DNA of 11,701 nt, taken from contig CAJXVF010000024.1 in assembly GCA_913060845.1 (NCBI GenBank), positions 1 to 11,701 on the forward strand, written 5' to 3'. The translations under genes were made by a program, and so were the position numbers. Every line of letters begins with the position of its first letter. Positions within the stretch are counted from its first letter, which is position 1. Below the pieces are notes generated by a model. That model was not told the DNA's origin, did not search any database, and worked only from the letters and a program-made list of their open reading frames with translations. Source of the DNA: an uncultured Alphaproteobacteria bacterium. Lineage in GTDB: Bacteria > Pseudomonadota > Alphaproteobacteria > Bin95. Of this stretch, positions 1-6,156 are shown in pieces.

Positions 1-338
1 TTGGTGCTGCCGGAGCGGAAGTTGAGGCGTTGGCGGATTATCTTGGCCAGTTTGCAGATGGCGCGGATGTCTCTCCGCCTGTTGCTGCCGCTCAACCGGC
101 AGACGGCATGAAGCTGGCGATCAATGATCTGATGACGTTCTATCAGGAGGCCGCGAATGCCCAACCGGGTACTGCAGGCGGCATCCAGCAGATCAGCGAC
201 TGGTTCTGGACCGAAACGGTTGCGGGCGAAACGCTGCTCGCGGCGCGCAAGGTCAGCAAGACGGGAGATGATAAGCGGGTTGCGTTCGTTCTCGACCGCT
301 TAGCGCTACCGCATATTGCGGCGGTGCATGATCGCTGA
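1..338 (+). CDS. C-terminal part of an unrecognised protein (5' end outside window)
   Basis: The reading frame is open from the left edge (first full codon at base 3) to the TGA at 336-338, leaving about 111 residues. The TTG at 30 is an internal codon in an open frame, so the true start is probably outside the window. The visible part is soluble in character. A Pro/Ala-rich linker (around VSPPVAAAQPAD) is followed by a helical stretch (AINDLMTFYQEAAN), and the tail contains ISDWFWTETVAGETLL and ends LPHIAAVHDR. There are no membrane helices or familiar motifs. I do not recognise the family. The gene converges on the FecR/OmpA pair, with a stem-loop between the two stop codons. It could be the end of a multidomain protein, because the Pro/Ala stretch resembles an interdomain linker. 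Confidence 0.6.
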   Translation, partial: GAAGAEVEALADYLGQFADGADVSPPVAAAQPADGMKLAINDLMTFYQEAANAQPGTAGGIQQISDWFWTETVAGETLLAARKVSKTGDDKRVAFVLDRLALPHIAAVHDR

Positions 339-351
339 GGCGGAATTGAGT

Positions 352-377
352 GTGACGGTCGCCTATCTGACCGTCAC
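352..377. terminator. Stem-loop between convergent genes (possible bidirectional terminator)
   Basis: GTGACGGTC (352-360) and GACCGTCAC (369-377) form a perfect 9-bp stem with an 8-base loop. Three further pairs are possible across a one-base bulge. The hairpin lies between the stop codon of the leftmost gene and the stop of the OmpA-like gene, and includes the last codons of the latter. No run of T follows on either strand, so it is at best a weak intrinsic terminator or a 3'-end stabilising hairpin. Confidence 0.45.
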
Positions 378-1385
378 CTCAACCCGTCTGTTGCGGCGTT
401 CAGCAACGCCGTCACCGGTTGCGACCAAAGTTCCAGCTTCGCCACGGGCGTAGATCAAGAATGAGTCTTCCGGCACATTGAGGCCAGAGAGGGCCGCACG
501 CACGGCCTCTGCCCGGGCTTCACTGAGCGTCAGGTTTGTTCGGTCATCGCCCGCGCGATCGGCAAATCCTAGAATTTCTACATCTGGCGCAGGTCGGTCG
601 AGCGCGTCTGCAGCGGCTTCCGCTAGCGTCGTGCGCGCCTCGTCCGTCAATACGGAGGAACCCGGATGCGAAAAAGACTGTGAAGAGTGCCGCCGGTTCC
701 GGCAGCAAGGAAATTGCGCCCTTGGCGATCTTTTCATTCTCGCGCCGAGTCAGTTCAGCATCCCGCGATTCGCCGCGCTCATGCACGAATCCAGCAGCAT
801 TTGCCTTGTCGAGCAGTGTTTTCTTACCGTCACTACCGCCAAGCTCCACAGCGCCAACATGCCCGTCAGCGCTTCGCATGACCAAGCTCCAGTCAGCATC
901 GAGGCCAGCTTCGCGGCCGGTGCCTTTCACGGCTTCAATGAACCGGTCGCGGCACCAATCCAGGTCGTCGTCTTGATGGCCTTCTTCTGCTTCCTCAAGC
1001 CAACATTCAAATGCGCCGTGCGCCTTTGCCAGATCCTTCGGTGCACGGAGCTTGCCGCCATCCAGCAGCGTCATGAGTTGGGCGCGGGCGGATGTCAGTT
1101 CATCCGTAAACTGCGGCTCGATATTATAAGCGGTTAGTTCGTGAGGATAGATCGTGACGGCGCGAGCGGCTTCAACAGAGCGATCGAGAAGCGCTTCGCA
1201 TCCAGATGATCGTTCTGGGCCGCTTCTTTGTCGGCCATCAGCAGGAATTCCTGCTGTAACTGGGCGCGGTAAGGCTCAGGGTACGGCGGGATCGCGTCTT
1301 GGCGTGCAATCTGCTCCTGGCTGGTACACCCAACCAGGGCTGCCGTAGCAGCCAACAGCACCCAACGGATTTGAAACGTCATCAT
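363..1385 (-). pseudogene. OmpA-family lipoprotein, broken by two frameshifts
   Basis: The pieces of one envelope protein lie in two reading frames. The N-terminal piece starts at ATG 1385 (or 1382), behind a GGGGG ribosome site. It has a lipoprotein signal (hydrophobic WVLLAATAALVGC with the lipobox cysteine near residue 20), then a helical region to about 1190. The frame then changes, and the middle piece (EAARAV..., a WLEEAEE segment, CRDRF) runs on to about 665. The frame changes again into the OmpA C-terminal peptidoglycan-binding domain: SSVLTDEA, EILGFADRAGDD, NLTLSEARAEAVRAAL and finally RRNRRVEVTVR. Repairing one missing base near 1183-1195 and one extra base near 659-675 gives a continuous protein of about 340 residues with family-like spacing. 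Known role of the family: an outer-membrane lipoprotein that tethers the envelope to peptidoglycan. The gene follows a FecR-domain gene on the same strand. The breaks may be real decay or sequencing errors. Confidence 0.8.
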
Positions 1386-1500
1386 AGCCCCCAAGCCTGA
1401 ATCATCCGGCGCAAATTCGGTAGAACCAGCGCGGGCTTTATTCTTCAGCTAGAGAGTAGCCGTGATGCGTCCCCAAGCCAAAGCACAATTTCCAGGCGCA
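1386..1500 (-). other. Spacer between FecR-like and OmpA-like genes
   Basis: This is a 115-base gap on the minus strand. Apart from the G-rich ribosome site just upstream of the OmpA start, I see no convincing promoter, hairpin or small gene. The two genes could be cotranscribed. Confidence 0.4.
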
Positions 1501-1968
1501 TTATTTATCGAGCGGCACATCTGTCAGTGCGACAAAGGTCGTGCCGCGAACACCCAGAATGGCGCTTGGCGTGCGGACCTGCATGGCACCGGGCTTACGT
1601 TTGGTGACGCGGCCCGAAACAAAGGCGGCGAGGCCTTTCTTTAAGTCCGTGCGCATTTCGACAGAGTCGTCGGTCTTGCCCGGCTCAAACACAAATTTCG
1701 CAATAGCGAGCTTTGCGTTTGGTCCGACCGATACACGACTATTGTCGCGGAAGGTCAGGCCAGCGCCGCTGCCAGCACCCGTAACGACGACATCATCCTT
1801 TGCAAGACGGTCGCCGACTTTTGCGGGACGGAGCGCCCCGTCACGTTCGATAGAGACTTCAACAGCAATGCGTTTGATGCGAGCGGCCCAATCAGGATTG
1901 GCGTTTGCTAACGCAGCCACTGGGCTTAGAGCCAAGGCAGCGACGGCGGCGATCAATAATGCGCGCAT
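1501..1968 (-). CDS. FecR-domain periplasmic protein
   Basis: This is a 155-residue exported protein. Residues 1-21 form a signal peptide (MRALLIAAVAALALSPVAALA) with a probable cleavage after the ALA. The rest is a FecR-type beta domain. It contains RPAKVGDRLAKDDVVVTGAG, then LTFRDNSRVSVGPNAKL, and near the C-terminus SGRVTKRKPGAMQVRTP followed by the family hallmark ILGVRGTTF. It lacks the cytoplasmic anti-sigma region and transmembrane helix of true FecR regulators. It is therefore one of the short, freestanding FecR-domain proteins common in alphaproteobacterial envelopes, probably acting in the periplasm as a binding or scaffold protein. The start is ATG 1968, supported by a GGAG about 9 bases upstream. 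The OmpA-like lipoprotein gene lies downstream on the same strand, which suggests a shared envelope role. No sigma-factor gene is nearby, which argues against ferric-citrate signalling. Confidence 0.87.
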   Translation of the reverse strand: MRALLIAAVAALALSPVAALANANPDWAARIKRIAVEVSIERDGALRPAKVGDRLAKDDVVVTGAGSGAGLTFRDNSRVSVGPNAKLAIAKFVFEPGKTDDSVEMRTDLKKGLAAFVSGRVTKRKPGAMQVRTPSAILGVRGTTFVALTDVPLDK

Positions 1969-2285
1969 CTGACAGTTCTCCGTTTAGTGTTGTTCCAGCC
2001 CCGAAGCGCCTACCCGGATATTGTACCATAAGGCGCGTGTCTCATTGGGAGAGAAGTGAGGTCTCCCTGCCCATCTTCAAGCAATAACCGGGCCGCGATT
2101 TGAGTCAAAATCTGCCTATTTGCGGCAAGCTATTGATTTTTCGGCAAAATTTACGTTTTTTGCCATTGGCTGGTTCAAATTCATTCCGTTTGAACGTGAC
2201 GGGGGTCACACAGGCCGCTTGGCCTTGGGCCGGTGCTGGTGTAGCGATGTTCCCAAATGCGACACGGCAAAAAAGGTCCGTTCTC
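1969..2285. promoter_or_regulatory. Divergent intergenic region with clustered inverted repeats
   Basis: This 317-base region separates the FecR-like gene (minus strand) from the six-gene operon (plus strand), so it should hold both promoters. It is AT-rich around 2100-2190. It contains several short inverted repeats: GGGAGA/TCTCCC (2047-2052/2062-2067), GGCAAAA/TTTTGCC (2143-2149/2158-2164), GTTCAAA/TTTGAAC (2173-2179/2189-2195), GTGAC/GTCAC (2196-2200/2205-2209) and GGCC/GGCC (2213-2216/2221-2224). No T tract follows them, so they are not simple terminators. They could be operators or a structured leader. I could not match them to a known riboswitch. A plus-strand reading frame is open from 2100, but it is not family-like before 2286. 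Confidence 0.5.
2020..2025 (-). promoter_or_regulatory. Possible extended -10 promoter element for the FecR-like gene
   Basis: On the minus strand the sequence reads TGGTACAAT: an extended TGN followed by TACAAT, which is close to TATAAT. It lies about 52 bases upstream of the ATG at 1968. No good -35 box is present at the usual distance, which is tolerable for an extended -10 promoter. Motif only. Confidence 0.35.
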
Positions 2286-2753
2286 ATGTCTACACTGCCG
2301 AAACCATCTTTCCGTCTCCTGTTTGACTGCGTGCTGCAGGCTGAGCCGCCGAAGGTCATCGGTGAGACGCCCCAAGGCTTACGGCGGGTGATCACGATCA
2401 CTGGCGGTTGGTTCGACGGACCGAATATGTCCGGCGAGGTTCTGCCCGGCGGGTCCGACTGGCAGCTCATTCGCCAGGATGGCGTCGTTAGCGTCGAATC
2501 CCGTTATATGTTGCAAACGGGTGATGGCGCGTTGATCTTTGTGCATAACCGGGGTGTTAGGGTCGCGAACCCAGAAATCAGCGCCAAGCTGGATGGCGGC
2601 GAAGATGTGGAGCCGTCGGAATACCGGTTCCGGACTACGCCAACATTTGAAACCGGTGCCGAAGAATACATGTGGCTGAATAGCGTCGTGGCAGTTGCTT
2701 CTGCGGCCCGTCGCCCGCGCGGCGCTGAACTTGCTGTGTTTGAAGTCCTTTGA
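2286..2753 (+). CDS. DUF3237 family protein (UPF0311-like)
   Basis: This 155-residue cytoplasmic protein has the features of the DUF3237 beta-barrel family. After the start come FRLLFDCVLQA and a conserved segment VITITGGWFDGPNMSGEVLPGGSDWQLIRQDG. The middle has SRYMLQTGDGALIFVHNRGVR, and the end has YRFRTTPTFETGAEEYMWLN. The length equals the usual length of the family. The biochemical function of the family is not established. I chose ATG 2286 because the preceding translation (2100-2285) is not family-like and because AAGG lies about 9 bases upstream. It is the first gene of the operon. Its TGA stop (2751-2753) overlaps the TTG start of pgsA (2750-2752), so translation of the two genes is probably coupled. 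Confidence 0.85.
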   Translation: MSTLPKPSFRLLFDCVLQAEPPKVIGETPQGLRRVITITGGWFDGPNMSGEVLPGGSDWQLIRQDGVVSVESRYMLQTGDGALIFVHNRGVRVANPEISAKLDGGEDVEPSEYRFRTTPTFETGAEEYMWLNSVVAVASAARRPRGAELAVFEVL

Positions 2754-3310
2754 ATTTTCCGACTTGGCTCACTTTGGCGCGCATTCTAGCGACGCCTGTT
2801 GTTGCATTCTTGATGGCAATGGACGGGCCGCGCGGCAGCATTTTGGCCGCAGCACTATTCGCACTTGCGGCTGCTACGGATTGGCTTGATGGCTATCTGG
2901 CCAGGAAATGGAACCAAACATCTACGTTAGGTGCAATGCTTGATCCAATTGCGGACAAGCTAATTGTCGGCATCACGCTGGCAATGCTGCTGTGGCTCGG
3001 TGCGCTTAGTGGATGGCACGTGGCACCTGCGATCATCATTCTGGGCCGCGAAATTTTGGTCTCCGGCCTGCGGGAAGCCATGGCCGGGATGAACGCGCCG
3101 CGTATCCCGTCCTCATTTGCGGCGAAGATAAAAACTGCTGCTCAGATGGTTGCGCTCACGCTGCTCACACTTGGACCTGCAAGCGGCATTCTGGGCATTG
3201 TCCAGGTTGGGCAGGCGCTGCTTTGGGTGGCGGCGGGGCTGACGGCTTGGACAGGGGCATCGTATCTCCGTGCGGCCTTAACGGCACTTCGTAAGGCGGA
3301 TGCGGCATGA
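2750..3310 (+). CDS. pgsA: CDP-diacylglycerol-glycerol-3-phosphate 3-phosphatidyltransferase
   Basis: PgsA makes phosphatidylglycerophosphate from CDP-diacylglycerol and glycerol-3-phosphate. This is the committed step of phosphatidylglycerol and cardiolipin synthesis, at the inner membrane. The 186-residue protein carries the complete CDP-alcohol phosphatidyltransferase signature: D44, D47-G48, A51-R52, G61, D65 and D69 with canonical spacing (DWLDGYLAR, then 8 residues, G, 3 residues, D, 3 residues, D). Several hydrophobic helices span the chain, and the N-terminus FPTWLTLARI is typical of PgsA. The start is TTG at 2750, embedded in the stop of the DUF3237 gene; this gives the usual PgsA N-terminus, and no ATG fits. 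The stop overlaps the mobB start (ATGA at 3307-3310). The downstream Moco genes suggest shared expression rather than a shared pathway. Confidence 0.95.
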   Translation: MNFPTWLTLARILATPVVAFLMAMDGPRGSILAAALFALAAATDWLDGYLARKWNQTSTLGAMLDPIADKLIVGITLAMLLWLGALSGWHVAPAIIILGREILVSGLREAMAGMNAPRIPSSFAAKIKTAAQMVALTLLTLGPASGILGIVQVGQALLWVAAGLTAWTGASYLRAALTALRKADAA

Positions 3311-3828
3311 AAGCGATCGGCATCGCGGGCTGGAGCGGATCCGGCAAGACTATGCTGGTTTCAGGCATCGTTAACGCTCTGACGGCAGCTGGCGTCAGCG
3401 TCTCCACGATCAAGCATGCGCATCGGCGGTTTGATATGGACCGCGAAGGCAAGGACAGCCATCGCCATCGCACAGCTGGGGCCGGGCAAGTCTTAGTGAT
3501 TTCGCCTGAGCGGTCGGCTTTGCTGACGGAACATCGCGGAGCAGCCGAGCCATCGCTGCAGGACGCGCTTAAGATGCTGAACCCGGTGGACCTCGTGGTT
3601 ATCGAAGGCTACCGGGGTGCGGGCATTCTGAAAATCGAGATTTGGCGGAGCGGTCGTGGTGGCGATCCGCTTTGGCCGGATGATCCAAATATCATCGCAG
3701 TCGCTAGTGATGTTGCAGTGGATGCATTGCCGGCGCCGCTGGGAGCGCTACCTTTATTGGACCTGGACGATCACGCCGCCGCCGCCGCATTCGTGCAGCG
3801 CCAGATGGCTTTGCTGATAGAGAGTTGA
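3307..3828 (+). CDS. mobB: Molybdopterin-guanine dinucleotide biosynthesis protein B
   Basis: MobB is a GTP-binding accessory protein that works with MobA in converting Mo-molybdopterin to the guanine dinucleotide form. The 173-residue protein begins with a Walker A motif (GWSGSGKT, residues 8-15). The MobB-specific stretch follows at about 36-59 (KHAHRRFDMDREGKDS, then RHRTAGA). After it come VDLVVIEGYR (94-103), which serves as the Walker B region, and KIEIWR (109-114). The length is normal for bacterial MobB. The start ATG at 3307 overlaps the pgsA stop by 4 bases, and moaD begins 4 bases after the stop. Cotranscription with moaD and moaE supports the assignment. No mobA is present in the window. 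Confidence 0.94.
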   Translation: MKAIGIAGWSGSGKTMLVSGIVNALTAAGVSVSTIKHAHRRFDMDREGKDSHRHRTAGAGQVLVISPERSALLTEHRGAAEPSLQDALKMLNPVDLVVIEGYRGAGILKIEIWRSGRGGDPLWPDDPNIIAVASDVAVDALPAPLGALPLLDLDDHAAAAAFVQRQMALLIES

Positions 3829-3832
3829 TCCG

Positions 3833-4084
3833 ATGAAGATCCTATATTTCGCATGGCTCCGAACTGAAATTGGCATGGCTGAAGAAACGGCCAGCCCGCC
3901 TGAGGCGGTCACGACTGCCGGTGAGCTGATAGACTGGCTGGCGGCACTCAGCCCGCGCCACGGGACCGCGTTTGAGAAGCGGGATAGCATTCGGGTCGCG
4001 ATTGATCAGGAATTTGCCGAAACGGATTCCGTGCTTACCGGCGCTAACGAAGTGGCTTTCTTTCCGCCGGTAACAGGGGGCTAA
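3833..4084 (+). CDS. moaD: Molybdopterin synthase sulfur-carrier subunit
   Basis: MoaD is the small ubiquitin-like subunit of molybdopterin synthase. Its C-terminal Gly-Gly is adenylated and thiocarboxylated, then donates sulfur to precursor Z (cyclic pyranopterin monophosphate). The 83-residue protein starts with MKILYFAWLRTEIG, has the ubiquitin-fold length, and ends EVAFFPPVTGG. It keeps the essential terminal diglycine and the FFPPV(T/S)GG ending of the family. It lies between mobB (4-base gap, with a GAGAG upstream) and moaE (4-base gap). The two synthase subunits are therefore made side by side, as expected for a 2:2 complex. Confidence 0.96.
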   Translation: MKILYFAWLRTEIGMAEETASPPEAVTTAGELIDWLAALSPRHGTAFEKRDSIRVAIDQEFAETDSVLTGANEVAFFPPVTGG

Positions 4085-4088
4085 CGCC

Positions 4089-4556
4089 ATGGCTGTTCGG
4101 GTGCAGAGCGAAGCGTTCGATCTTGGTGTTGAGACCGCAAGGCTTACCAAGGGACGGCATGACGTTGGTGCCGTCGCGAGCTTTGTTGGCATCGCGCGTG
4201 AAGATAATCCCGATGAGGGGGCTGAGCCTGTCATCGCCATGACGCTCGAACATTATCCCGGCATGACAGAACGCCAGCTTGAGGCGATTGAAGCTGAAGC
4301 CCGCAAGCGCTGGCCGCTGCTGGATTGCCTGATCGTGCACCGCTATGGCCGGTTTGAGCCGGGCGATCCCATTGTTCTGGTGATGACAGTATCCAGCCAC
4401 CGTCAGGCGGCGTTTGATGCCTGTCAGTTCCTGATGGATTGGCTGAAGACAAAAGCACCATTCTGGAAACAGGAAGAAACGGCATCTGGCCAGCGCTGGG
4501 TCGCCGCCCGCAAAAGCGATGACGCCGCCGCTAAAAAATGGAGCAAGCCCGCATGA
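4089..4556 (+). CDS. moaE: Molybdopterin synthase catalytic subunit
   Basis: MoaE is the large subunit of molybdopterin synthase and converts precursor Z to molybdopterin using the MoaD thiocarboxylate. The 155-residue protein shows the family features in order: GAVASFVGIARED (R37 in the position of the substrate-binding arginine), LEHYPGMTERQLEAI (about 54-67), IVHRYGRFEPGD, then VSSHRQAAFDAC (H104, R105) and a lysine-rich active-site segment WLKTKAPFWKQE (K120, K127). These match the catalytic lysines and His-Arg pair known in E. coli MoaE. The start ATG 4089 is preceded by AGGGGG. The stop TGA overlaps the next gene's ATG (ATGA, 4553-4556). The last ~15 residues are Lys/Ala-rich and variable in the family. 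Confidence 0.96.
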   Translation: MAVRVQSEAFDLGVETARLTKGRHDVGAVASFVGIAREDNPDEGAEPVIAMTLEHYPGMTERQLEAIEAEARKRWPLLDCLIVHRYGRFEPGDPIVLVMTVSSHRQAAFDACQFLMDWLKTKAPFWKQEETASGQRWVAARKSDDAAAKKWSKPA

Positions 4557-5017
4557 CCTCAATCTCACTGGAAGCCGCCAACACAATCGTTGCGACTGCT
4601 ATGGCCGAAGGCCGTCGTCACAGCTTTATGCCATTGACAGTCGCTGTTCTGGACGCGGGCGGGTGCTTAGTCGCACTGCAACGGGAAGATGGCTCCGGCA
4701 TCCTTCGCCCGGACATCGCCATCGGCAAGGCTTGGGGCGCACTTGGTATGGGCGTGCCGTCGCGGTTGCTACGGGATAGGCTGTCGGATAGGCCAGCGTT
4801 TCAGGCATCGCTCGCGGCGGCGTCTGGCGGTAAGTTTGTAGCTGTGCCGGGCGGGATATTATTGCTGGGCGCTGATGAAGCCGTGATAGGTGCAGTTGGC
4901 GTCAGCGGCGATACGTCAGACAAAGATGAAGTCTGCGCCATTGCTGGGGCCAAAGCTGCGGGCATTGCTTCCTGGCCAGCGGAACCGCCAGAAAATTGGG
5001 CAGGCTCGAAACTCTAG
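4553..5017 (+). CDS. GlcG/HbpS-like heme-binding family protein (DUF336)
   Basis: This 154-residue protein belongs to the GlcG/HbpS (DUF336) fold. The N-terminus ISLEAANTIVATAMAEGRR is followed by the conserved strand PLTVAVLDAGG and by LVALQREDGSGILRPDIAIGKAWGAL. The C-terminal half has the family's PGGILLLGADEAVIGAVGVSGDTSDKDEVCA. No signal peptide is visible, so it is probably cytoplasmic, unlike secreted HbpS. Members are linked to heme or corrinoid binding and to glycolate use, but the exact function here is unknown. ATG 4553 is preferred over ATG 4538 because it overlaps the moaE stop as ATGA and has GGAG about 9 bases upstream. The gene closes the operon; its stop TAG (5015-5017) overlaps the stop of the opposite-strand regulator. 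Its place behind moaE hints at, but does not prove, a cofactor-related role. Confidence 0.85.
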   Translation: MTSISLEAANTIVATAMAEGRRHSFMPLTVAVLDAGGCLVALQREDGSGILRPDIAIGKAWGALGMGVPSRLLRDRLSDRPAFQASLAAASGGKFVAVPGGILLLGADEAVIGAVGVSGDTSDKDEVCAIAGAKAAGIASWPAEPPENWAGSKL

Positions 5018-6048
5018 GCCGCGGTCTCGGCACCTTCTTGCTCAGCTACCGCAGCGGCGATCGCCGGGAAGCGGGCGTCAATTTGGCCAAGCAGGTCTTC
5101 GGTTAGCGCAGAAATATCATCCGGGCGACCTTTAAGCGTGCGGGCGACGGCATCTGCCATTTCAGCCGTGAGTGCGGCGGCGCCGCTCGCTTCTTTTTCG
5201 CCGAACTGCGCCAAGTCCACCAATGCGTTTAAGCGCAGGATGACCGGCAAAAGCTTCACATGGGGCGAACCTTCGACAGCAGACCGCACGGTCGCACCGG
5301 TTTCTTTGAGCTTCCCAGTCAGGGTCGTAGCTTCGGCCTTATCCTCACCGTCAATCGCGTCTTTTAGGGAGTACGCGTAGGCGCTGAATTTTGCCGCCGC
5401 TGTCTCAATAATAGCGGCAGAGACGTTTTGATTGGCTTCAGAAAGCGCTTTTTTCAGCGTCGCCGCATCCAGTGGTTTGCCGATTGCGGTCGCTTTGAGC
5501 GTATTGGGCGGCTCAAATTGCTCAGCGCTCGATAATCCCATACTCATTTGAGCGCGTATCGGGCCAATATAGCCTTTTGCTGCGATGTATGGTTTCCGCC
5601 TGTCGCACAATAATTTCATGCGGGTGGCGACGGCCATTGCAGCAATTGGCTTGGCGATAAGGTCATCTGCGCCGGATTGTAGCGCGGCATCTACGCCTGC
5701 CTTACCGGGCTGCCAGCGCAAAACGGCGAGGCATACAAACGGGTTTTCGCCAATTTCGCCGCGCCTTAGCTTGCGAACAAACTCAAGCGCATCGCCGCCA
5801 GGCAATTGTTGATCGATCAGAACCAGGTCGTACAAACTGTCTTCAAGGGCTTCTTGCATGCCCGGGATATTCCGCCGCCACGTCACTTCCCGTGCACCTT
5901 GGAATATGAGAATCGACCGTGCGGACCCAGCAGGCTCATCCTTAGCCTCGCCAAGCAGGACACGTACACCTTCCAGCGGCCGACGCATTTTTGCACTGGG
6001 CTCATTGCTGAATGGCAGCGTTAGCTTTGGTTTCAATCCGGCATTCAT
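5014..6048 (-). CDS. Response regulator with degenerate receiver domain and helical C-terminus
   Basis: The 344-residue protein has an N-terminal receiver-like domain at about 27-145. VRVLLGEAKDE is strand 1, LYDLVLIDQQLPGGDALEFV contains the probable phospho-acceptor D79, and DDLIAKPI supplies the conserved lysine K133. The usual acidic pair at the end of strand 1 is reduced to a Gly-Glu (GE), and the strand-4 Thr/Ser is replaced in CLAVLRWQ, so phosphorylation chemistry may be altered. A GYIGPIRAQ segment (about 159-167) resembles the Y-x-GP-x-RR motif that follows receivers in many alphaproteobacterial regulators. Residues 185-340 are Ala-rich and helical with no recognisable DNA-binding or enzymatic domain. 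The start at 6048 gives the full frame but lacks a clear ribosome site; ATG 5988, just before the receiver, is an alternative. No partner kinase is adjacent. Confidence 0.72.
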   Translation of the reverse strand: MNAGLKPKLTLPFSNEPSAKMRRPLEGVRVLLGEAKDEPAGSARSILIFQGAREVTWRRNIPGMQEALEDSLYDLVLIDQQLPGGDALEFVRKLRRGEIGENPFVCLAVLRWQPGKAGVDAALQSGADDLIAKPIAAMAVATRMKLLCDRRKPYIAAKGYIGPIRAQMSMGLSSAEQFEPPNTLKATAIGKPLDAATLKKALSEANQNVSAAIIETAAAKFSAYAYSLKDAIDGEDKAEATTLTGKLKETGATVRSAVEGSPHVKLLPVILRLNALVDLAQFGEKEASGAAALTAEMADAVARTLKGRPDDISALTEDLLGQIDARFPAIAAAVAEQEGAETAA

Positions 6049-6093
6049 ACCAACACTTGTGGCAGGAATAGATTACGAGCTGTTTAATGTAGG

Positions 6094-6136
6094 CGGCAAT
6101 TCCCATCTAACCCAAAGTGCTTTAAATCAATTGCCG
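6094..6136. repeat. 8-bp inverted repeat in a divergent promoter region
   Basis: CGGCAATT (6094-6101) and AATTGCCG (6129-6136) are perfect inverted copies separated by 27 bases. They lie in the 108-base gap between the response regulator (minus strand) and the YbhN-like gene (plus strand). The arms could be a two-site operator or the base of a hairpin. On the minus strand TTGCCG followed after 18 bases by TAATCT could be a promoter for the regulator, and its -35 would sit within the left arm. Confidence 0.4.
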
Positions 6137-6156
6137 ACGTAACGGGACCGAACACG

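Noticed and set aside
659..675. Programmed ribosomal frameshift in the OmpA-like gene
   Set aside because: No known slippery site or stimulatory structure is apparent, the family is not known to use frameshifting, and a second unrelated shift exists in the same gene.
478..1137. Long plus-strand reading frame (219 codons)
   Set aside because: It lies antisense to the OmpA-like lipoprotein, whose translation shows clear family motifs. This frame is Arg/Ser/Ala-rich with no domain.
2172..2195. tRNA-like T-loop (GGTTCAAAT)
   Set aside because: The flanking bases do not form a T stem, and there is no acceptor, D or anticodon arm upstream. The motif is part of a simple inverted repeat.
2100..2285. 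N-terminal extension of the DUF3237 gene from 2100
   Set aside because: The translation is not family-like, the DNA is AT-rich with inverted repeats, and ATG 2286 gives the normal family start and a ribosome site.
4538..4552. Earlier ATG for the GlcG/HbpS-like gene
   Set aside because: The ATG at 4553 has better ribosome-site spacing and the ATGA overlap seen elsewhere in this operon. The five extra residues are not family-like.
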